Below, in pieces: positions 52,641-60,199 of a stretch of DNA of 64,000 nucleotides. The number at the start of each line of letters is the position of its first letter. Position 1 is the first letter of the stretch. This DNA is from Pseudomonas abietaniphila. Its GTDB lineage: Bacteria; Pseudomonadota; Gammaproteobacteria; Pseudomonadales; Pseudomonadaceae. A program made the position numbers and the translations under genes. The stretch is from contig NZ_FNCO01000018.1 of NCBI RefSeq assembly GCF_900100795.1, positions 62,001-126,000 on the forward strand, written 5' to 3'. The notes beneath the pieces are model-generated. The model worked only from the letters and a program-made list of their open reading frames with translations. It searched no databases and was not told the origin of the DNA.

Positions 52641-53495
52641 ATGCCCCCGCTGAAAAAAATCGCTCTGGCTGTTGCCACCGCCGGCCTGCTCGGGATGACC
52701 CCTCTCATCGCCGAGGCGGCGCAGGGCGATTTGCAAGCTCAGTTGACCCAGGCGCGTCAGGAAGGGTCAATCTGGACTGCGTTCGCGCTGAACCGGCACC
52801 TGAGCCCCTTCAATATTGGCGTGAAGGTCGACCAGGGTACGGCGACCCTGACGGGCAAGGTCGAAAATCAGGTTGATAAAGACCTGGCGACCCAGATCGC
52901 GGGCGATACACAAGGCATCAACAAGGTCGATAACCAGATGGAGATCGACCCGCAGGTGGCCGCAGAGCCGGGCACTAAAGCCAACATGGCCCAGCGTTTC
53001 GACGACGCTACGCTGACCGCAACCATCAAGTCGAAGCTGTTGTGGAACAGCGTGACCGAGGGGCTGAACATTGATGTCACGGCCGCTCAGGGCGTCGTCA
53101 CGCTCAAAGGCCAGGCCAAAGATGCCGAAGCCAAGCAACTGGCGGGCAGCCTTGCCAGCAACACCGACGGCGTCACCGAGGTGAACAACCTGATCAGCCT
53201 CAGTGCGCGGGATACGCAGGCCATCAAGGAGCAGAATCAGGCCGAAGCCAGCAGCGTACGCGAGGAATTCAGTGATGCGTGGATCACCAGCAAGGTCAAA
53301 TCCAGCCTCATCTATAGCCGCAACCTCGACGGGCTCAATATAAAGGTCGAAACCAAGAGCGGCGTGGTCAGCCTCAATGGTGTCGTCGCCAACTATGCCG
53401 AGAAGGAACTGGCGGTCGAGATTGCCCGAAACATTCGGGGCGTCAAAGGGGTGGATGCCGATACTTTGCGCGTCATGACACGGAGCGCCGAGTAA
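52641..53495 (+). CDS. Periplasmic triple-BON domain protein (OsmY-like)
   Basis: A 284-residue exported protein with signal peptide (KKIALAVATAGLLGMTPLIAEA) and three BON repeats (about 30-105, 115-190 and 208-284), each with the pattern of a helix followed by VDQGTATLTGKV-type strands. BON domains are thought to bind membranes or lipids; OsmY is an osmotic-stress protein of this type. It is next to and divergent from algB. RBS GGAGATTGCC precedes the ATG. Confidence 0.88.
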   Translation: MPPLKKIALAVATAGLLGMTPLIAEAAQGDLQAQLTQARQEGSIWTAFALNRHLSPFNIGVKVDQGTATLTGKVENQVDKDLATQIAGDTQGINKVDNQMEIDPQVAAEPGTKANMAQRFDDATLTATIKSKLLWNSVTEGLNIDVTAAQGVVTLKGQAKDAEAKQLAGSLASNTDGVTEVNNLISLSARDTQAIKEQNQAEASSVREEFSDAWITSKVKSSLIYSRNLDGLNIKVETKSGVVSLNGVVANYAEKELAVEIARNIRGVKGVDADTLRVMTRSAE

Positions 53496-53554
53496 TTCCT
53501 TGAAGCGCCTGCATCGTTATGCGGTGCTGGCCAGTCTCAGCGCGGGCACGTACT

Positions 53555-53644
53555 TGTAGGAGCGCGCTTGCCCGCGAATCGATTGTTCTGCCGACGCCGA
53601 TGCATCGGATGTACGGGCTTCTCGCGGGCAAGCGCGCTCCTACA
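53555..53644. repeat. REP pair, family A
   Basis: Inverted copies of GGAGCGCGCTTGCCCGCG around a 45-nt spacer, following the BON gene. Confidence 0.9.
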
Positions 53645-53789
53645 CCGTTATGCGGCGCTGGCCTCTGGAAGGCAGGCGTGCTCGCACTATCTATGCGACA
53701 CAGATCGCGCCTTCTTTCGGTCCTCGCCTATCCCTTCGTGCAATACGCACGATGCCAATTGTTCAATCGTGCAGCTTGCTCGTAAGAAG

Positions 53790-53817
53790 GATCTTTCAGT
53801 CTTTCATAACCATCTGA
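53790..53817 (+). promoter_or_regulatory. Weak candidate AlgU promoter
   Basis: GATCTT and a perfect TCTGA are separated by 17 nt, but the -35 lacks the key A of GAAC. Confidence 0.35.
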
Positions 53818-53847
53818 TTTTCAAAGAGTTTATTGCATTTAGAAAGC

Positions 53848-53863
53848 TGGCACACAGGCTGCA
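53848..53863 (+). promoter_or_regulatory. Candidate sigma-54 (RpoN) promoter
   Basis: TGGCAC-N5-CTGCA matches the consensus TGGCAC-N5-TTGCA with one mismatch and keeps the required GG-N10-GC spacing. It lies about 60 bp before the 94-residue protein gene at 53922. Confidence 0.55.
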
Positions 53864-53921
53864 ATGTCTCAGGTAACAAAGGTCTGCATCGTCGGCCAAC
53901 AAGATTCCTGGAGCCTGCTGA

Positions 53922-54206
53922 ATGAACACTCAACCACTCGCCAAACTTCGCATTTCCCCACTGCATCTGCAGCAAGGTCTGTTTGCCAGTTTGGCCCTGA
54001 TGGTCACCTTGATCGTTGTTCAGCAGTTCAACCATTGGAATCAGGATCACGACGCGGCTCAGATTCAGCATGCCTACAGCCACAGCGCACCGCTTGCCAA
54101 AGCGAGCGCGTTGAAGGCAACGGATGTTGCACTGAGCCTGCAACCGGTTGAAGACGCAGCAACCGCTATCGATCAAGCGCCGCGTCAGCAGAGTTGGGTC
54201 TTCTGA
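53922..54206 (+). CDS. Small single-pass membrane protein, uncharacterised
   Basis: A 94-residue protein with one hydrophobic helix (about residues 17-36, LQQGLFASLALMVTLIVVQQF) and a polar, His/Ala/Gln-rich C-terminal half likely in the periplasm. I recognise no domain. The sequence upstream of the ATG has GGAGCCTGCTGA as a ribosome site. It precedes the DUF1328 and Ivy genes by 88 bp; a comparable small gene lies near algB in P. aeruginosa (recalled), but no function is known. Confidence 0.65.
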   Translation: MNTQPLAKLRISPLHLQQGLFASLALMVTLIVVQQFNHWNQDHDAAQIQHAYSHSAPLAKASALKATDVALSLQPVEDAATAIDQAPRQQSWVF

Positions 54207-54294
54207 TTCATACCGTCAGAGGCACGATCTACATCGAGGGTCAAATCCGACGCCTCGTCGTAGTTAGAAATTAAAAACAGTAAGGAGAATCACC

Positions 54295-54459
54295 ATGTTG
54301 AGCTGGGCTATTACTTTTCTGATCATCGCCATTGTTGCAGCTGTTCTGGGCTTCGGTGGTATCGCAGGCACCGCCACGGGTATCGCCAAGATTCTCTTCG
54401 TTGTGTTTCTGGTGATGTTCGTCGTGTCGTTCTTCTTCGGTCGTCGCGGTCGGGGTTAA
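54295..54459 (+). CDS. DUF1328 (YtjA-like) small membrane protein
   Basis: A 54-residue protein of two hydrophobic helices: [20 protein letters not shown], then [17 protein letters not shown] and a C-terminal GRRGRG. This is the DUF1328/YtjA family, stress-linked small inner-membrane proteins. TAAGGAG sits 6 nt before the ATG. The Ivy gene begins 2 bp after its stop, so they form a two-gene operon. It is below common length cut-offs and easy to miss. Confidence 0.9.
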
Positions 54460-54461
54460 CC

Positions 54462-54929
54462 ATGATTCGCACGCATTTCCATGCGTTGACGCTGGCGCTT
54501 TTGACGAGCGCCAGCGCCATGGCGATGGCGGCAAACGACGGTCAGGCGAGGGTCAGCGAACTGCTCAGTTCGGACCCGGAATATCGTCAGACGTGGTCGG
54601 GTGTTGTGAAGAAGGAAGAGCGTTTGCCCGATTGGGTGATCAACCTGTCCGGTACCTCCGAGCAGATGAATGCGGTGACCGAAGATGGCGACAAATACCT
54701 GGTAGGGCCTCTCTGCGAAACCCAGGACACGTGCCTCAACAAACGGCTCATCGTGGCGTTCAGTCTCGACAAGTCGCATGCCTATGCGATGTTGGTGGAA
54801 GTTCCAGCTGGCCTGCCAGCAGACAAATCCCCGACTCGGCATGCCGACTACCGCTTTCTCGGTAAACCCGACGAAGGCATGCAGGGATTGCTGAAAGAGC
54901 AGTTAAAGAAAGATCCAAACTGGTACTGA
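54462..54929 (+). CDS. Ivy-family periplasmic lysozyme inhibitor
   Basis: Ivy proteins protect peptidoglycan by blocking C-type lysozyme, and may temper self-lysis. The 155-residue protein has a signal peptide ending in AMAA and the Ivy-type disulfide loop CETQDTC (Cys85-Cys91), the counterpart of CKPHDC in E. coli Ivy, within YLVGPLCETQDTCLNKRLIVAFS. The E. coli active His is replaced here (Gln), so affinity may differ. It is co-transcribed with the DUF1328 gene. Confidence 0.82.
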   Translation: MIRTHFHALTLALLTSASAMAMAANDGQARVSELLSSDPEYRQTWSGVVKKEERLPDWVINLSGTSEQMNAVTEDGDKYLVGPLCETQDTCLNKRLIVAFSLDKSHAYAMLVEVPAGLPADKSPTRHADYRFLGKPDEGMQGLLKEQLKKDPNWY

Positions 54930-55651
54930 TTCAAATGAAGGAAGACTGAATTTCGCTTGGGTCTTCCAGAAAGCCGCTCAACCCCGAGGAGGGACTGGGC
55001 GTGACCAAGGGGCCGGGACGTTCTGACCAACGGAATGGTTGGAGCGACCCAGGTGTACAGGGAGTACTCCCGTTCGTGGGCCGGGTCAGGAAAGCCGCAA
55101 CGCAAGTCCATCGTCAGATCAGCCCTCTCGCTGCGATCCGATTATGGACTTGCGACGCGCAAACGATTGATCAGGCGTTTTATCAGCGTTTTCCGCACTT
55201 TTCCCTCCTGTTACCCTTCCTACATAGCCCTTTCATCATTTCCTACGACCGTACATCGACAAGAAATCACCGAATATGCCCCTTTGGCCGTGGGTGACCG
55301 ATTTGTCACTTGCCCTGCCATTTTTATCGCCTGCATCGCTACAGGCGACGTTTTAGCCACTCCCAAGCATAAAACTGTCTTCTGAAAATGTCGGGATTTG
55401 AGCCGGGTTTCGGTAAGTCTTTGATTTCTCTCATGCCGATTCGGCATGAGGTAGGCATTTCCGGCATTAGACGATAGGCCCTTCCGTGGGAATAGTTGCG
55501 CCCTTTTTCGCCTGCTAAGAGCTCGGACGCTCGCTTGCGGTGACCTTCTGGACAGCTCTAAGGGCATCCGCGCCTCGATGCTGCTCTGCTAGAGCGACAT
55601 CGGAAGCGTCGGTTGAGAAATGTCCACGCCAACTACAACAAGGGTAATGAC
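54930..55651. other. 722-bp region between the Ivy gene and gltP with hairpins and no clear gene
   Basis: Open frames here (55001-55297, 55035-55385 and the antisense ones) lack ribosome sites and family-like sequence. Structures seen: a 7-bp stem at 54940-54967, a perfect GGGAGTACTCCC palindrome at 55060-55071, a GTGAC/GTCAC stem at 55294-55309, and a terminator-like stem TCGCCTG/CAGGCGA at 55327-55348 followed by CGTTTT. A 21-bp palindrome follows at 55430. An untranslated RNA ending near 55354 is possible. Confidence 0.5.
55430..55450. promoter_or_regulatory. Perfect palindrome upstream of gltP, possible operator
   Basis: Arms CTCATGCCGA and TCGGCATGAG are exact complements around a single T, 200 bp before the gltP start. 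It does not match the TTCGG-N4-CCGAA motif reported for AauR, which controls acidic amino acid use in P. putida. Confidence 0.5.
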
Positions 55652-56983
55652 ATGAAGAAGGCAAAACTGAGCCTCGCCTGGCAGATCCTCATCGGCCTCG
55701 TGCTAGGTGTCGCGCTGGGCGCCTTGCTCAATCACTTCAGTGCTGAAAAGGCCTGGTGGATCAGCAATATCCTCCAGCCAGCGGGTGACATCTTTATCCG
55801 CCTGATCAAGATGATCGTCATCCCTATCGTGATTTCGTCACTGGTGGTCGGCATCGCAGGTGTTGGGGATGCGAAAAAGCTCGGTCGTATCGGTCTGAAG
55901 ACGATTCTGTACTTCGAAATCGTCACCACGATTGCCATCGTCGTCGGCCTGTTGCTGGCCAACGTGTTCCATCCCGGCACCGGCATCGACATGAGCACGC
56001 TGGGCACCGTGGACATCTCGCAATACGAGAAGACCACCGCCGAGGTTCAGCACGATCACGCCTTCATCGCCACGATCCTCAACCTCATTCCGTCGAACAT
56101 CTTCGCGGCGGTCGCACGTGGCGACATGCTGCCGATCATCTTCTTCTCGGTGTTCTTCGGTCTCGGTCTTTCCAGTCTGAACGCTGAAGTGCGTGAGCCG
56201 CTGGTCAAGGTGTTCCAGGGCGTATCGGAAACCATGTTCAAGGTCACTCACATGATCATGAACTACGCGCCGATCGGTGTGTTCGCGCTGATCGCCGTGA
56301 CCGTCGCCAACTTCGGTTTTGCCTCGCTGTTGCCGCTGGCCAAGCTGGTGATCCTGGTTTACGTGGCCATCGCGTTCTTCGCCTTCGTGGTATTGGGGCT
56401 GATTGCCCGTCTGTTCGGTTTCTCCGTCCTTAAGCTGATGCGCATCTTCAAGGATGAGCTGGTACTGGCCTACTCCACCGCGAGTTCCGAAACGGTGCTG
56501 CCACGCGTGATCGAGAAGATGGAAGCCTACGGAGCGCCGAAAGCCATCAGCAGCTTCGTGGTGCCGACCGGCTACTCGTTCAACCTCGACGGTTCGACGC
56601 TGTATCAAAGCATCGCCGCGCTGTTCATCGCGCAGCTGTATGACATCGACATGCCGATCAGCCAGCAACTGATGCTGGTATTGACCCTGATGGTCACGTC
56701 CAAAGGTATCGCCGGCGTGCCGGGCGTCTCCTTCGTGGTGTTGCTGGCGACGCTGGGCAGCGTGGGTATTCCGCTGGAGGGCCTGGCCTTCATCGCCGGC
56801 GTCGACCGGATCATGGACATGGCCCGTACCGCGCTGAACGTGATCGGCAACGCCCTCGCAGTCCTGGTTATCGCGCGTTGGGAAGGTATGTACGACGACG
56901 CCAAGGGCGAGCGCTACTGGAACTCGCTGCCGCACTGGCGCAGCAAGGAATCCTTTCCAGCAGGTCAGTCGACGGTCGATTGA
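55652..56983 (+). CDS. gltP: Glutamate/aspartate:proton symporter GltP
   Basis: GltP takes up glutamate and aspartate through the inner membrane. The 443-residue DAACS-family protein has about eight helices plus two re-entrant loops; AYSTASSETVLPRVIEKME is the serine-rich motif, FVVPTGYSFNLDGSTLYQ and GIAGVPGVSFVVL are further signatures, and the C-terminal DRIMDMARTALNVIGNALAV is the substrate-binding segment. The start at 55652 follows AAGGGTAATGAC. It is a single-gene unit ending in a terminator. Confidence 0.95.
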   Translation: MKKAKLSLAWQILIGLVLGVALGALLNHFSAEKAWWISNILQPAGDIFIRLIKMIVIPIVISSLVVGIAGVGDAKKLGRIGLKTILYFEIVTTIAIVVGLLLANVFHPGTGIDMSTLGTVDISQYEKTTAEVQHDHAFIATILNLIPSNIFAAVARGDMLPIIFFSVFFGLGLSSLNAEVREPLVKVFQGVSETMFKVTHMIMNYAPIGVFALIAVTVANFGFASLLPLAKLVILVYVAIAFFAFVVLGLIARLFGFSVLKLMRIFKDELVLAYSTASSETVLPRVIEKMEAYGAPKAISSFVVPTGYSFNLDGSTLYQSIAALFIAQLYDIDMPISQQLMLVLTLMVTSKGIAGVPGVSFVVLLATLGSVGIPLEGLAFIAGVDRIMDMARTALNVIGNALAVLVIARWEGMYDDAKGERYWNSLPHWRSKESFPAGQSTVD

Positions 56984-57005
56984 TTGCTGAGTAGCGGCAA
57001 ACACA

Positions 57006-57037
57006 CAAACCCCGGCCCTGGCTGGGGTTTGTTGTTT
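57006..57037 (+). terminator. Terminator after gltP
   Basis: CAAACCCC pairs with GGGGTTTG around an inner GCC/GGC, followed by TTGTTTT. Confidence 0.8.
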
Positions 57038-57052
57038 TAGGCGTACCGAACG

Positions 57053-57140
57053 GTAGGAGCGCGCTTGCCCGCGAGAGGCCGACACATCCAATGCACCTTC
57101 GTTGGCAGAACAATCGATTCGCGGGCAAGCGCGCTCCTAC
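57053..57140. repeat. REP pair, family A
   Basis: Inverted family A arms around a 45-nt spacer, between gltP and the nucleoside-recognition gene, 45 bp before a family B element. Confidence 0.9.
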
Positions 57141-57184
57141 AGGATCGGGTCTGAACCTGATGGCTGGGCAGGGCCGCATAACTT

Positions 57185-57320
57185 TGTAGGAGCGTGGCTT
57201 GTCCCGCGATCGGCGACGTAGTCGTCGTAAAGACGGCGAATGCGGATTACCTGACAAGATGGACTGGTCTGATTTCACGACTGCTGAGCAGCCGATCGCG
57301 GGACAAGCCACGCTCCTACA
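57185..57320. repeat. REP pair, family B
   Basis: Inverted family B arms (GGAGCGTGGCTTGTCCCGCG) enclose a 90-bp spacer. Two different REP families lie in tandem here. Confidence 0.9.
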
Positions 57321-57411
57321 GTTTGTGTGTCGTGTCTGGTAACTGTGGGATAGGGTTTGTTGTTTGCGGCCCCGCCGCTATCATCCCCGCATCTTGCGAG
57401 GGGATTTACTG

Positions 57412-58650
57412 ATGCTCAATGGCCTGTGGCTTGGCTTTTTCGTGGTTGCGGCGATTTCCGCGCTGGCTCAATGGCTGGTAGGGGGTAACTCAGGGATTTT
57501 TGCCGCGATGGTCGAAAGCATCTTTGCCATGGCCAAGCTGTCGGTGGAAGTCATGGTGGTGCTGTTCGGCACCCTGACCCTGTGGCTCGGCTTTCTCAAC
57601 ATCGCCCAGAAAGCCGGAATCGTCGACTGGCTGGCAAAAGTATTGGGGCCATTGTTCCGTCGCCTGATGCCTGAAGTGCCCCCCGGCCACCCTGCCCTCG
57701 GCCTGATCACGCTGAACTTCGCGGCGAACGCGCTGGGTCTGGACAACGCCGCAACGCCTATCGGCCTCAAGGCCATGCGTGCCTTGCAGGATCTCAACCC
57801 TAGCCAGACCGTGGCCAGCAATGCGCAAATCCTGTTCCTGGTGCTCAACGCCTCCTCGCTGACGCTGCTGCCGGTCACCATCTTCGTTTACCGCGCGCAG
57901 CAGGGTGCAGTCGACCCGACATTGGTCTTCCTGCCCATCCTGCTCGCTACCAGCGCCTCGACCCTTGTCGGCTTGCTGTCCGTCGCGGTCATGCAGCGTT
58001 TGCGCCTGTGGGACCCGGTGGTGCTGGCGTACCTGGTGCCTGGCGCATTGCTGCTGGGCGGCTTCATGGCCGTGCTGGCGGGGTTGTCCGCCACGGCGCT
58101 GGCAAGCCTCTCCTCAGTGCTTGGTAACCTGACGCTGTTCGGCATCATCATGCTGTTTCTGGTGGTCGGCGCGTTGCGCAAGGTGAAGGTTTACGAAACG
58201 TTCGTCGAAGGCGCGAAAGAAGGCTTCGACGTCGCCAAGAGCCTCTTGCCGTATCTGGTCGCCATGCTCTGCGCCGTGGGCGTACTGCGCGCATCCGGGG
58301 CGCTGGACTTCGCGCTGGAGGGTATTCGCCACGTGATCCAGTGGATGGGCCTGGACACCCGCTTTGTCGACGCACTGCCCACCGCACTGGTCAAACCCTT
58401 CTCGGGCAGCGCCGCGCGGGCGATGTTGATCGAGACCATGAAAACCCAGGGTGTGGACAGCTTCCCGGCGTTGGTCGCCGCAACGATTCAGGGCAGCACC
58501 GAAACCACCTTCTATGTCTTGGCGGTGTATTTCGGTGCTGTCGGTATTCAGCGAGCTCGCCACGCCGTCGGGTGCGCGCTGCTGGCTGAACTGGCGGGGG
58601 TGATCGCTGCGATCTGCGTCTGCTACTGGTTCTTCGGCTCGACGGTGTAA
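57412..58650 (+). CDS. Nucleoside-recognition domain membrane protein (SpmA-SpmB-like fusion)
   Basis: A 412-residue polytopic protein with two Gate/nucleoside-recognition halves: residues about 20-190 (LTLWLGFLNIAQKAGIVDWLAKVLGPLFRRLMPEVPPGHPALGLITLNFAANALGLDNAATP) resemble SpmA, and about 230-412 (FVEGAKEGFDVAKSLLPYLVAMLCAVGVLR, GSTETTFYVLAVYFG) resemble SpmB. The substrate is unknown despite the family name. The start at 57412 follows a GAGGGGA site. Its 3' end overlaps that of the convergent lipoprotein gene by 28 bp. Confidence 0.88.
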   Translation: MLNGLWLGFFVVAAISALAQWLVGGNSGIFAAMVESIFAMAKLSVEVMVVLFGTLTLWLGFLNIAQKAGIVDWLAKVLGPLFRRLMPEVPPGHPALGLITLNFAANALGLDNAATPIGLKAMRALQDLNPSQTVASNAQILFLVLNASSLTLLPVTIFVYRAQQGAVDPTLVFLPILLATSASTLVGLLSVAVMQRLRLWDPVVLAYLVPGALLLGGFMAVLAGLSATALASLSSVLGNLTLFGIIMLFLVVGALRKVKVYETFVEGAKEGFDVAKSLLPYLVAMLCAVGVLRASGALDFALEGIRHVIQWMGLDTRFVDALPTALVKPFSGSAARAMLIETMKTQGVDSFPALVAATIQGSTETTFYVLAVYFGAVGIQRARHAVGCALLAELAGVIAAICVCYWFFGSTV

Positions 58651-59261
58651 TGCTTCTGGCCCTGCTCCAGGGTCCATTGCAGCACCTGGGCGGTCAGCGT
58701 ATCGCTGGCCTGCCCAAAGGCGGCCACCACCGCTGGGACCTGTTTGTCGCCAACAGGCTGATGCACCTCGAAGCGCCGACTCGCAACGATGCGTTGATGG
58801 TCATCGGCCAGCCGCGCGTCCAGGCGAATCACCACCTCGATGGCCTGAGCGCGGTATTCGCTCTGGAACGCCTGGAGCTCCCCGCCCAACTCGAAATCCG
58901 CCTGCAGGTTGCTGTCGTCGGTGCTGATCGACTGCACACGCCCGTCACGGTAGAACGCATCGGTCAGCCGATTGCGCAGCAGCACCGGCGCCGGGTCGCT
59001 CCAGCGAGCGCCTTTGTAGCTGCTGATGACATCACCCTGCGGGATGACGGCAATGCGCGGGCTGTCGAGCGTCTCGCTGGACTTTGGCTTGACCACGCGC
59101 AATGACCAGGGCGCAGGTGTCGCTGCTTTGCTGATGGTTGCAGCCGTGGGCAAACGGTAGACGTCCGTCGGTTCCTGCTTGGGCAATATCGAACAGGCGC
59201 TGAGCGTCAGCAGTGCGCTTGCCAGCAACAGCCCCGGGATTGAATGACTGGCAAGCCTCAT
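58623..59261 (-). CDS. ABC-type transport auxiliary lipoprotein of an MCE system (PqiC-like)
   Basis: A 212-residue lipoprotein (lipobox LSAC, Cys23) of the ABC_trans_aux family (PF03886), partners of MCE-type lipid transporters at the outer membrane. Typical is SPRIAVIPQGDVISSYKGARWSDPAPVLLRNRLTDAF. It is the last gene of the mlaE-mlaF-mlaD-like operon; its start overlaps the MCE gene stop by 4 bp. Its 3' end overlaps the convergent gene on the plus strand. Confidence 0.9.
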   Translation of the reverse strand: MRLASHSIPGLLLASALLTLSACSILPKQEPTDVYRLPTAATISKAATPAPWSLRVVKPKSSETLDSPRIAVIPQGDVISSYKGARWSDPAPVLLRNRLTDAFYRDGRVQSISTDDSNLQADFELGGELQAFQSEYRAQAIEVVIRLDARLADDHQRIVASRRFEVHQPVGDKQVPAVVAAFGQASDTLTAQVLQWTLEQGQKHYTVEPKNQ

Positions 59262-60199
59262 GGCTGGAATTCCTTGTTCTTGTCGCTACCGAGCAGGTAG
59301 CCGCTGGGGTTGGCATTCAGACTGCGTGAAATGGTCTTGAGCGAGGTCAGGGTTTCGCGCAGCTCGCGAATCGCCGGGCCCAGCTCACTCAGCCCCTGGA
59401 GCCCGCCGTCGACGGAATCCTTGTTGGCTTTGATCAACTGGTTGATGGTGTCAGTGCTCTGTTGCAACGACACCATGGCCGCCTGACCGGTCGCGATGGC
59501 CTGCTTTCCGTCGACCGTGAACAACAGATTGGCGTTGCGCATCGCCGTGGAGGTCTGATCCAGCGTGGCGCTGGCCTGCTTGCTCAGCACCAGCAGTTGC
59601 TTAAGGGTCTGACGGATATCGTCGCGTTGATCGGCAATCACTGCCGTCGTCTGCTCCAGATGCTCCATGGTGTTGCTCAGCGCCTGCACGTTCTTCGACG
59701 ACAAGAGTTCGTTGGCGTTGTGAAGAAACACGTTGATGCCTGTGATCAGGTCATTGCTATCGTTGAGCAGCCGTGAGATCGGTGACGGCGACGCAATGAT
59801 CACAGGCAGGTTGCCGTCGTCGCCTTTCAGTTCTTCGCTTTGTGGCGTGCCGCCGCTGAGCTGGATGATCGAAGTCCCGGTGATGCCGTTCAGGGCGAGC
59901 TTGGCGAAGGTGTCACGCTTGATCGGGGTTTCCCCGGCCACACGAATCTGCGCCAGCACGCGGCGAGGGTCTTGAGGGTCCAGACGCAGTTGAACCACGT
60001 CACCGACCTTGATCCCGCTGTACTGCACGGGGCTGCCGCGAGACAGGCCGGTCACGGCTTCGTTGAACACCACCTGATAATCCTTGAACGCCGTGTCGAC
60101 GCTGGACTTGGCGAGCCACAGCCCGAACAACAGCGCGGCGGCGACCACGATCACCGTGAACAGGCCGATCAAGATGTGATGGGCGCGGGTTTCCATCAT
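59258..60199 (-). CDS. MCE-domain (MlaD-like) protein
   Basis: A 313-residue membrane-anchored protein with an N-terminal helix (about 9-29), a single MCE domain (about 40-120: VQYSGIKVGDVVQLRLDPQDPRRV, GITGTSIIQLSGG) and a long helical C-terminal part with heptad-like content. MCE proteins form hexameric rings or tubes carrying lipid between membranes. The C-terminal helices, longer than in MlaD, could form a needle. It is the third gene of the operon, coupled on both sides by ATGA overlaps. Confidence 0.91.
   Translation of the reverse strand: MMETRAHHILIGLFTVIVVAAALLFGLWLAKSSVDTAFKDYQVVFNEAVTGLSRGSPVQYSGIKVGDVVQLRLDPQDPRRVLAQIRVAGETPIKRDTFAKLALNGITGTSIIQLSGGTPQSEELKGDDGNLPVIIASPSPISRLLNDSNDLITGINVFLHNANELLSSKNVQALSNTMEHLEQTTAVIADQRDDIRQTLKQLLVLSKQASATLDQTSTAMRNANLLFTVDGKQAIATGQAAMVSLQQSTDTINQLIKANKDSVDGGLQGLSELGPAIRELRETLTSLKTISRSLNANPSGYLLGSDKNKEFQP

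Larger units (their letters stand above)
53496..53921. other. 426-bp intergenic region before the 94-residue membrane protein gene
   Basis: This gap holds a family A REP pair (53555-53644) and, in its AT-richer right part, two candidate promoters (AlgU-like at 53790, sigma-54-like at 53848). No open frame here looks like a gene. Confidence 0.65.

Noticed and set aside
55001..55385. Plus-strand open frames of 98 and 116 residues before gltP
   Set aside because: No ribosome sites, low-quality composition and overlap in different frames; the region is treated as non-coding.
55441..55457. Sigma-54 promoter at the gltP palindrome (GG-N10-GC spacing)
   Set aside because: The spacing fits, but the flanking bases depart from TGGCAC-N5-TTGCA at four positions.
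55838..57091. 417-residue minus-strand open frame opposite gltP
   Set aside because: Asp/His/Gln/Arg-rich reverse reading of a membrane-protein gene; it begins inside a REP arm.
57053..57320. Repeated palindromes as a CRISPR array
   Set aside because: Units are inverted pairs of two families, not direct repeats with regular spacers, and no cas genes are present.
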